DNA from: Candidatus Nitrosocaldus sp.
Lineage (GTDB): Archaea; Thermoproteota; Nitrososphaeria; Nitrososphaerales; Nitrosocaldaceae
Direction of reading: 5' to 3'
Length of the DNA stretch: 64,000 nt
Assembly: GCA_025054855.1 (NCBI GenBank)
Contig: JANWZS010000002.1
Location: 1-64,000 of the forward strand
Under the pieces are notes generated by a model, which was not told where the DNA came from, did not search any database, and worked only from the letters and a program-made list of their open reading frames with translations. Below, in pieces: positions 16,400 through 23,233 of the stretch. Each line of letters begins with the position of its first letter. Within the stretch, counting starts at the first letter, position 1. The position numbers were made by a program, and so were the translations under genes.

Positions 16400-17434
16400 A
16401 TGAGGGAAGGGGAGACGAGGAGGGTGCAGATAACGGGCAAGTCATCCTATATAGTCTCTATACCGAAGCGCTGGGTCGAGGAGCTGGGCCTGAAGCCCAA
16501 GGATGAGGTGATGATAGTCAGGCATGGTATATCATCCATACAGATCATGCCCAAGCGCATGCTCAAGCAGCAGCAGAGGGATGCCACCATACATGTGAGC
16601 AGCAAGAGCAGCGCAGATGGTGTGGTCAGGGATATGATCTCGCTCTACCTCCTAGGCTACAGCATAATAAACATAAGGGCCGAGCAGGGCAGGCTCACCA
16701 CAGAACTCAAGAAGGCTGTCAAGGAGTCTGCGAGGAGGCTACTCATGGGCACAGAGGTTACCGCAGATTCTATGGATAACATAACCATACAGGTACTGCT
16801 GAATGTTATGGAGTTGAGCATAGATAATGCGTTCAAGAGGATGCTCCTGCTCACAAAGTCGATGCTGAAGGAGTCTCTCGTAGCGTTGAGGGAGTCCAAT
16901 GCTGAACTGGCAAGGGAGGTCATAGCAGGGGATGATGAGGTCGACAGGTTCAGCTTCTATATAGTGAGGCAGCTGAATATAGCGGTTGAGAATGAGTACC
17001 TGCTCACGGATATGGGCCTATCCAAGCTGAGCCACTGCCTGGACTACAGGCTGATAGTCAAGAGCGTTGAGAGGATAGCTGATCATGCTACAAGCATAGC
17101 CCAACAGGTGCTCGAGAACGGGGAGAGGATAGATGAGGGTACGATGAACAGGATAATCGATATAAGCAATGAGGCCATTGGCGTGCTGGATGAGTCGTGC
17201 CTAGCGCTCTTCAAGATGGATGCTCATGAGGCCAAGGATGCTATAACCAAGGCAAAGAGCATAATTGATAGGGAGAGGGATCTTATGGATAGGCTTGCGT
17301 ACAGTAGCGATAGAACACAATACAAGGTAAGGTTCATAGTCGAGAATGTGAGGAGGGTTGTGGAGTACGTGAGCGATATAGGAGAACTGGTGCTGAACAT
17401 GACCATAGAGCAGGTGCTGAAGGGCAAACCCTAA
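16400..17434 (+). CDS. PhoU-domain regulator with AbrB-like DNA-binding domain
   Basis: In this 344-residue protein, residues 1-50 form a SpoVT/AbrB-type swapped-hairpin DNA-binding domain (VQITGKSSYIVSIPKRWVEELGL). The rest is two helical PhoU repeats (about 115-215 and 225-335) that in other proteins sense phosphate-transport status or metals. This architecture is common in archaea as a phosphate-uptake regulator. No pst genes are in the window, so the regulon is unknown. The short plus-strand gap to hflX suggests possible cotranscription. Confidence 0.9.
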   Translation: MREGETRRVQITGKSSYIVSIPKRWVEELGLKPKDEVMIVRHGISSIQIMPKRMLKQQQRDATIHVSSKSSADGVVRDMISLYLLGYSIINIRAEQGRLTTELKKAVKESARRLLMGTEVTADSMDNITIQVLLNVMELSIDNAFKRMLLLTKSMLKESLVALRESNAELAREVIAGDDEVDRFSFYIVRQLNIAVENEYLLTDMGLSKLSHCLDYRLIVKSVERIADHATSIAQQVLENGERIDEGTMNRIIDISNEAIGVLDESCLALFKMDAHEAKDAITKAKSIIDRERDLMDRLAYSSDRTQYKVRFIVENVRRVVEYVSDIGELVLNMTIEQVLKGKP

Positions 17435-17464
17435 CAGATCATTGGGCGAGTGGTGCTCATCCGT

Positions 17465-18694
17465 ATGAATAGGGCCATACTCATAACCTATCCATCCAAG
17501 GACTCGATGGATGAGGCTGTAGCCCTGGCAGAGGCTGCAGACTACAAGGTTATAAGCACTGTCACGCAGCGCTATCTGACGAAGTCCAAGTACGGTATAG
17601 GTTCTGGCAAGTTGTTGGAGGTAAAGGGTATGGTAGAGTCGTTGAGGCCAGATACCGTCATATTCGATGAGGTCCTGAAGCCTACGCAGGAGTACAACCT
17701 TGCAAGCGCCCTGAAGATTGAGATAATAGACAGGGAGAGGCTCATACTCAACATATTCGAGAGGAGGGCAAGCACAGCAGAGTCTAGGATACAGGTCAAG
17801 CTTGCACAGCTCAGGTATGAGATGACCAGGGCGAGGGAGAAGGTCAGGCTGGCAAAGAAGGGTGAGCAGCCAGGCTTCTATGGGCTTGGGAGGTACGAGG
17901 TCGATGACTACTACAGAGATATAAAGAGGAGGATATCTACGCTGAAGAGGAAGCTCGAGTCCGTAGCAAAGAGGCGTGCACTCTACAGGAGGCAGAGGAT
18001 GAGGGAAGGGCTCCCAACTATCTCGCTTGCTGGGTACACATCAGCAGGCAAGACCACGCTCTTCAACGCACTGACCAGCGAGCAGTACGAGACTGGGAGG
18101 GGCATGTTCACTACACTCTCAACGTATACCAGGGCCATAAGCATACAGGGTAGAAGGTACCTGCTCTCAGATACCGTAGGGTTCATAAGCAAGCTTCCAG
18201 CGTACATGATAGAGGCTTTCAGGTCAACCCTGGAGGAACTGACCTTCTCGGACCTAGTGATACTGGTTATAGATGCAAGTGAGCCCATAGAGAATATGAG
18301 GAAGAAGTACGAGAGCAGCATCACCATACTCAACGAACTCCACGTACCAGAGGATAGGATAGTTTATGCACTGAACAAGGTAGACCTGCTCGATGGTGAG
18401 GATGAGGCGTATGCCAAGGCAAGGAGTCTAGGTCTAGGTCTATGTCTGGATCGTATGGGTGTGGGTAGCGGTGCAGGCGGATTGGGCAGGTGCGTCGCCA
18501 TATCAGCGAAGACTGGTAAGAACATGGATGTGCTCCTTGGCATGGTGGGAAGGTTCACTGGCGAGGATTACAGTATGCATACGGTCAGCCTGCAGAAGGA
18601 TGGTGAGCATATCAGCAGGAGTATGGCAGATTATGGTGGGGATGAGATAGTGGAGATGGAGTTGGATGCTGAGGATGAGGGTGGTGGTACTTAG
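17465..18694 (+). CDS. hflX: HflX-type ribosome-associated GTPase
   Basis: This TRAFAC GTPase binds the large ribosomal subunit and can act on stalled or damaged ribosomes. The HflX N-terminal domain (about 1-115) has SKYGIGSGKL and FDEVLKPTQEYNL. A linking coiled coil with YEVDDYYRDIKRRI comes next. The G domain has GYTSAGKT (190-197), DTVGF (236-240) and NKVD (about 293). A Gly/Leu-rich low-complexity insert (about 18425-18490) splits the end of the G domain. A GTG at 17450 is an alternative start; the ATG at 17465 gives the canonical MNRAILI. The 3' end overlaps trm56 by 29 nt. Confidence 0.93.
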   Translation: MNRAILITYPSKDSMDEAVALAEAADYKVISTVTQRYLTKSKYGIGSGKLLEVKGMVESLRPDTVIFDEVLKPTQEYNLASALKIEIIDRERLILNIFERRASTAESRIQVKLAQLRYEMTRAREKVRLAKKGEQPGFYGLGRYEVDDYYRDIKRRISTLKRKLESVAKRRALYRRQRMREGLPTISLAGYTSAGKTTLFNALTSEQYETGRGMFTTLSTYTRAISIQGRRYLLSDTVGFISKLPAYMIEAFRSTLEELTFSDLVILVIDASEPIENMRKKYESSITILNELHVPEDRIVYALNKVDLLDGEDEAYAKARSLGLGLCLDRMGVGSGAGGLGRCVAISAKTGKNMDVLLGMVGRFTGEDYSMHTVSLQKDGEHISRSMADYGGDEIVEMELDAEDEGGGT

Positions 18695-19259
18695 GATAGG
18701 GCATAGGTATGTTAGGGACTACAGGGTTACCATGCATGTAGCATTGGTAGCAAGGGCATTCGGTGCAAGTAGGATGCTCCTTGCCAGCGATGACAAGAGC
18801 ATAGTGGATGGTATAATGAAGGTGAACGAGCGCTGGGGAGGGGGGTTCGAGGTTGAGTGCATAGGGAGTGAGCAGGAGAGATGGCTGCATGCGATAAGCG
18901 AGTGGAAGAAGAGCGGTATAGTGGTGCATCTGACCATGTATGGGCTCCATGTAGATGATGTCATAGGAGAGTTGAGGAGGAGATGCCATACAGAGGGGAG
19001 GGATGTGATGGTCGTGGTTGGTGCGGAGAAGGTCCCCAGGGTAGTCTATGAGGTTAGTGATTACAACATAGCTATAGGCAACCAACCGCACTCGGAGGTA
19101 GCTGCCCTAGCCATACTCCTGGATAGGATATTCGAGGGGAGGGAGCTGAGGGCAGAATTCAAGGGCAGGATGAGGATAGTGCCAGATGCAAGGGGGAAGA
19201 GGGTCGTCACCAGCGAGGGTGATGGGGATGAGAGCACTGGGGATACATTATATGCATGA
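18666..19259 (+). CDS. trm56: tRNA (cytidine(56)-2'-O)-methyltransferase
   Basis: This archaeal-specific SPOUT enzyme uses SAM to methylate C56 in the tRNA T-loop. Diagnostic parts are VLRIGHRYVRDYRVTMHVALVARAFGA at the N terminus, VVVGAEKVP in the middle, and the knot sequence IAIGNQPHSEVAALAILLDRIFEG. At 197 residues it is close to family length, with a short acidic C-terminal extension. It overlaps hflX and is presumably translated from the same mRNA. Confidence 0.95.
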   Translation: MLRMRVVVLRIGHRYVRDYRVTMHVALVARAFGASRMLLASDDKSIVDGIMKVNERWGGGFEVECIGSEQERWLHAISEWKKSGIVVHLTMYGLHVDDVIGELRRRCHTEGRDVMVVVGAEKVPRVVYEVSDYNIAIGNQPHSEVAALAILLDRIFEGRELRAEFKGRMRIVPDARGKRVVTSEGDGDESTGDTLYA

Positions 19260-19299
19260 GCGATGCTGATGACCCTATAGATGAATATATACATACATA

Positions 19300-19310
19300 A
19301 TTTTTAAATA
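19300..19310 (+). promoter_or_regulatory. TATA box for the 4-hydroxybutyryl-CoA dehydratase gene
   Basis: TTTTTAAATA is centred about 26 nt before the ATG at 19332, the distance expected if transcription starts at that codon. It follows a TATATACATACATAA run, making this one of the most AT-rich promoters in the window. Confidence 0.5.
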
Positions 19311-19331
19311 ATGTACCCCCGAATGAAGAGC

Positions 19332-20837
19332 ATGCCGATAAGGAATGGACAGGAGTACATAGAGAGTCTGAGGAGGCGGAAGATAAAGGTTTACATGTTT
19401 GGAGAGTTGGTTGAGAATCCTGTCGATCATCCGATGATAAGGCCCTCTGTTAACGCTGTTGCAGAGACTTACGATCTTGCAGTTCGGGACCCAGAGCTAG
19501 CAACTGCATACTCACCCCTCATAGGCAAGAGGGTCAACAGGTTCCTGCATATAACCACTAGTGCAGATGACCTCGTGAAGCAGAACGAGATGCAAAGGAG
19601 GCTTGGGCAGTTGACTGGCACATGCTTCCAGCGCTGTGTAGGCATGGATGCGCTCAACGCACTCTACTCAGTTACCTACGAGATAGATGAGAAGTATGGT
19701 ACACAGTACCACAAGAGGCTCGTGGACTTTATAAGGTATGTGCAGGAGGAGAACTATGTGATAGGTGGAGCTATGACAGACCCCAAGGGTGACAGGAGTA
19801 GGAGCCCGTCAGAGCAGGACGATCCAGATGTCTTCGTGCATATAGTGAGGCAGAACGATGAGGGTATAGTGATCAGGGGCGCAAAGATGCACCAGACTGG
19901 GTGCATAAACTCGCACTGGATAGTTGTGATGCCGACCATGAGACTCAAGCCTGAGGAGAAGGAGTATGCTGTATCCTGCGCCATACCCGTGAGCGATCCT
20001 GGGCTGACGTTCGTGTATGGTAGGCAGTCATGCGATACAAGGAGCATGGATGGCGAGATAGATGTTGGCAATGCCATGTATGCTGGGCAGGAGGCCATGA
20101 TAATAATAGATGATGTGTTCGTGCCTTGGAAGTACGTCTTCATGTGCGGGGAGACGGAGTTTGTGCCAGTGCTGGTGGAGAGGTTCACAACATACCACAG
20201 GAGGAGTTACGTATGCAAGTCTGGGGTCGGGGATGTGCTGATAGGCGCTGCAGCTGCCATGGCCGATTACAACGGTGTGCTCGATGCTTCGCATGTTAGG
20301 GAGAAGCTGGTTGAGATGGCATTCCTCAACGAGATAGTCTACGGTACGGGGATAGCATCATCCTACAAGGCCAGGCCGACCAAGGCTGGGAACTACCTGA
20401 ACGATGAGATGCTGGCAAATGTATGCAAGCACCACCTCACCAAGTTCACATTCGAGATAGCAAGGCTTGCGCAGGATCTCACAGGAGGTATAGTAGCTAC
20501 CCTACCATCAGAGAAGGACCTCAAGCACCCAGAGATAGGCTCTAAGCTGATGAAGTACCTAGCAACGAGAGAGGGTGTGGATCCTGAGCACAGGGTTAGG
20601 ATGGCCAGGCTCATAGAGAATATGACCATGGGCAGGAATGCTGTGGGCTACCTGAGCGAGTCGCTCCATGGTGCAGGCTCGCCACAGGCACAGAGGATAC
20701 TCATAGCAAGGTACATGAACATTGAGGAGAAGATGAAGTTTGCAAAGAGGCTAGCAAGGATTGGCGATACAGTGAATAGCGAGCAGCAGGTGAAGACCTC
20801 CATACAACCATCTTCAGCATCAACCACCAGCAAGTAA
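19332..20837 (+). CDS. abfD: 4-hydroxybutyryl-CoA dehydratase
   Basis: This FAD and [4Fe-4S] enzyme dehydrates 4-hydroxybutyryl-CoA to crotonyl-CoA by a radical mechanism. It is a signature step of the 3-hydroxypropionate/4-hydroxybutyrate CO2-fixation cycle. The cluster ligands are visible: Cys98 and Cys102 in TCFQRC, His289 in TTYHRRS, and Cys295 in SYVCKSG. The AMTDPKGDRSRSPSEQDDPD flavin-pocket region is intact. I start at 19332 (MPIRNGQEYI), about 26 nt from the TATA box; ATGs at 19311 and 19323 are in frame. A related gene without the ligands follows at 20932. Confidence 0.95.
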   Translation: MPIRNGQEYIESLRRRKIKVYMFGELVENPVDHPMIRPSVNAVAETYDLAVRDPELATAYSPLIGKRVNRFLHITTSADDLVKQNEMQRRLGQLTGTCFQRCVGMDALNALYSVTYEIDEKYGTQYHKRLVDFIRYVQEENYVIGGAMTDPKGDRSRSPSEQDDPDVFVHIVRQNDEGIVIRGAKMHQTGCINSHWIVVMPTMRLKPEEKEYAVSCAIPVSDPGLTFVYGRQSCDTRSMDGEIDVGNAMYAGQEAMIIIDDVFVPWKYVFMCGETEFVPVLVERFTTYHRRSYVCKSGVGDVLIGAAAAMADYNGVLDASHVREKLVEMAFLNEIVYGTGIASSYKARPTKAGNYLNDEMLANVCKHHLTKFTFEIARLAQDLTGGIVATLPSEKDLKHPEIGSKLMKYLATREGVDPEHRVRMARLIENMTMGRNAVGYLSESLHGAGSPQAQRILIARYMNIEEKMKFAKRLARIGDTVNSEQQVKTSIQPSSASTTSK

Positions 20838-20931
20838 CCATAATGCTCCTCAGACAGGACAGATATACTCCATAAACCAGATTATATACTGGAAGGGAAG
20901 GTTAAAATCTGAGGGTATATGATGGTATTGC

Positions 20932-22374
20932 ATGCCATTAAAGACCCAGAAGGAGTTCATCTCCAGCCTAAGGGATGGTAGAAATGTGTACTACAACGGG
21001 GAGAGGGTCAGCGATGTCACAACCCATCCAGTGCTGAGCATATTCGTCAACCACTGGTCACTCCTGTACAGGGCTAAGCACGATCCAAGCGTTAGGGATA
21101 TCTTCGTTACCAGACTGGATGAATACGGGGAGGCTAGTGCATACTTTAGGATACCAAGGAGTGCCAGCGATCTCCTAGCAAGGGCCAGACTGATAGAGAG
21201 CACTACAGCGTACTGCAACGGTCAGTTCAATATAGCGCAGGCCATAGGCACTGATGCGCTCTTTGCGCTCATGAGCATATGCCATGAGGTTGATGGGAAG
21301 TATGGTACACACTACTACGATAACGTGATGATGCTCTACGATAGATGTGTGAGGGAGGACCTTGCCATGGCAGTAGCACAGACAGATGTGAAGGGTGACA
21401 GGAGCAAGAGGCCCCACGAGCAGGATGATCCAGATGCCTACGTGCATATAGTCGAGAGGAGGAGCGATGGGATAGTGGTCAGGGGGGCAAAGGTACATAC
21501 CACAGGCACTCAGGCTGTGAACGAGATAATAGTTCTACCAACGAGGAATATGCTCGCTGAGGATAGGGAGTATGCAGTGGCATTCGCCATACCTGCCAAC
21601 GATAAGAATCTGAAGATAATAAGCAGGGCTCAGGCATCGAGCGAGTTGGGGGAGTTCGATTACCCGATGAGTGTCAGGGCAACAGCACAGGAGACCCTAA
21701 CTGTGTTCGATGATGTATTCGTGCCAAGGGAGAGGGTATTCCTTGCTGGAGAGCATGAGTATGCTGGTCCTTTAGCAAGACTATTCGCACTGTGGCACAG
21801 GTTCACAGCGATATCGTACAAGCCACCCATAGGGGATCAACTCCTTGGTGCTGCTGCACTGATAGCGGAGTACAATGGCATAGCAGGGTACCCTCATGTG
21901 AGGAGTAAGTTGGTGAAGTTGATAAGGTACGTTGAGACGATAAGGGCATGCATAAGGGCAGCAGCGCTAGAGCACAGGACCTATCCAACGGGTATAGCAG
22001 TGCCAAACCCAGTGTATGTCTACGTAGGCAAGTACCACCTTGCAGATAACTTCCATGAGGCAGCCAAGACCGTTCAGGATCTGGCCGGGGGACTGGCGAT
22101 AACACAGCCCACTTCCAGAGATCTGGAGAATCCGGAGACAGCAAGGTACATAGAGAAGTATCTGAAGGCCAAGCATGATGTACCAACAAGGAGCAGGCTC
22201 AAGCTGCTCAACTACATAAGGGATCTCACGGCAAGTACATACACTGGAGGATACAACTACGTACTCTCTGTACATGGCGAGGGCTCACTGGAGGCACAGA
22301 CGATAAGCACTTACCAGGAGTACGATGTGGAGAGGTGTGTAAGGTATGTTAAGAGCCTCCTCAACATAGAATAA
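20932..22374 (+). CDS. HpaB-family paralogue of 4-hydroxybutyryl-CoA dehydratase lacking the cluster ligands
   Basis: This 480-residue homologue aligns along its whole length with the preceding gene, including TDVKGDRSKRPHEQDDPD and the C-terminal HGEGS region. The cluster cysteines are gone: the positions equal to Cys98 and Cys102 are about Asn100 and Ala104 (FNIAQAIGTDAL). The His is kept (ALWHRF), but its partner Cys lies in an altered AISYKPPIG segment. It therefore probably binds FAD without an Fe-S cluster. Options are an acyl-CoA isomerase, an oxygenase-like activity, or a non-catalytic partner. It has its own TATA-like GTTAAAATC upstream. Confidence 0.88.
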   Translation: MPLKTQKEFISSLRDGRNVYYNGERVSDVTTHPVLSIFVNHWSLLYRAKHDPSVRDIFVTRLDEYGEASAYFRIPRSASDLLARARLIESTTAYCNGQFNIAQAIGTDALFALMSICHEVDGKYGTHYYDNVMMLYDRCVREDLAMAVAQTDVKGDRSKRPHEQDDPDAYVHIVERRSDGIVVRGAKVHTTGTQAVNEIIVLPTRNMLAEDREYAVAFAIPANDKNLKIISRAQASSELGEFDYPMSVRATAQETLTVFDDVFVPRERVFLAGEHEYAGPLARLFALWHRFTAISYKPPIGDQLLGAAALIAEYNGIAGYPHVRSKLVKLIRYVETIRACIRAAALEHRTYPTGIAVPNPVYVYVGKYHLADNFHEAAKTVQDLAGGLAITQPTSRDLENPETARYIEKYLKAKHDVPTRSRLKLLNYIRDLTASTYTGGYNYVLSVHGEGSLEAQTISTYQEYDVERCVRYVKSLLNIE

Positions 22375-22384
22375 CTTAAATATC
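22375..22384 (+). promoter_or_regulatory. TATA-like box for the small His-rich zinc-ribbon gene
   Basis: CTTAAATATC lies immediately after the stop of the preceding gene and about 26 nt before a GTG at 22405. It suggests an independent leaderless transcript for the small downstream protein. Confidence 0.4.
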
Positions 22385-22404
22385 ATTTTTTGGTTCATCA
22401 GACT

Positions 22405-22593
22405 GTGAACGGTGATCACCATTACCACTACCAATACAACCAGCACCAGCTAGATTACTATGACTACGACGATGACCACTACATGATATACGGCAAGAGG
22501 GCCATAGACGTTGAGTACGGTGAGCCCTGTATATTCTGCAACAGCAGGATAGATGAGTTCGGTTTCTGTGCTTGTGGTGCTGGTGGCTCTTGA
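22405..22593 (+). CDS. small His/Tyr/Asp-rich protein with CxxC and CxC knuckles
   Basis: This protein of about 62 residues is in two parts. The N-terminal half is very rich in His, Tyr, Gln and Asp (HHYHYQYNQHQ, YYDYDDDHY). The C-terminal half reads EYGEPCIFC, then IDEFGFCACGAGG, a likely zinc or metal knuckle. I recognise the C-terminal part only as a type of small protein seen in thaumarchaea; its function is unknown. GTG 22405 is favoured by TATA spacing; a TTG at 22390 is the longer alternative. A metal-chaperone role is a guess from composition. Confidence 0.7.
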   Translation: MNGDHHYHYQYNQHQLDYYDYDDDHYMIYGKRAIDVEYGEPCIFCNSRIDEFGFCACGAGGS

Positions 22594-22613
22594 TGTATGG
22601 TCTATGGATCGGC

Positions 22614-23174
22614 TCACCTATTCGTAAGCATCACGAACCTCCTCAACAGCTCTAGACCATGATCATAACTGGCCTCTGGATGGAACTGAGTTCCAAATAT
22701 AGGCTTGCTTGCATGCATAACTATCTCATTGCTGCAACTCCTAGAGTATGCAACGGACTTGAGTACCGATGGGAGAGTTGCTATGCTGTAGTCATGGCTC
22801 TCATATACCAGCATCACACCACTGCCTGCTATAGGGTTATCCTCATGCACGTACACCTCCTCCTCCCCTGTTATCCTGCCCACCCTCCTTATCGTTCCAT
22901 GCATCGCCAATGCCATTACCTCTGCACCGTAGCATATCCCTAGCAGTGGTCTATCCTCCCTGCATGCTTCACCAACGATGTTCATGTTAATTACGTTCAT
23001 ACTCCTCTCATTCCTCTTCCTGCCAGAGAGGATTATGCCATCGTACTCACCAGCGATACCGTCCGTAGAGGCAAGTTCGGTGTACCTCTTCACAACATAC
23101 TTAGTATCGAGTGTATCCAGTGCACGTACAAGATCTGGCATGAACGATGAGAGGTTATCCACGACGAGTAGCAT
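22614..23174 (-). CDS. stand-alone class I glutamine amidotransferase (GuaA-subunit-A-like)
   Basis: This 186-residue protein has the full class I triad: nucleophile Cys81 in LLGICYGAE, and His165 with Glu167 in GTQFHPEAS. The closest pattern is the separate glutaminase subunit of archaeal GMP synthase, although GICYGAEVMAL differs from the usual GICLGHQ. It would release ammonia from glutamine for a partner synthetase. Because CbiP in this window lacks its own glutaminase domain, a cobalamin partnership is also conceivable, but there is no operon link. It lies 59 nt after the UPF0182 gene, same strand. Confidence 0.88.
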   Translation of the reverse strand: MLLVVDNLSSFMPDLVRALDTLDTKYVVKRYTELASTDGIAGEYDGIILSGRKRNERSMNVINMNIVGEACREDRPLLGICYGAEVMALAMHGTIRRVGRITGEEEVYVHEDNPIAGSGVMLVYESHDYSIATLPSVLKSVAYSRSCSNEIVMHASKPIFGTQFHPEASYDHGLELLRRFVMLTNR

Positions 23175-23233
23175 CTTCTTCCTCTGCTCCTCTCCTCTCT
23201 TCCTCCCTCTCCTTACTTCTACCTATCCAGTCA

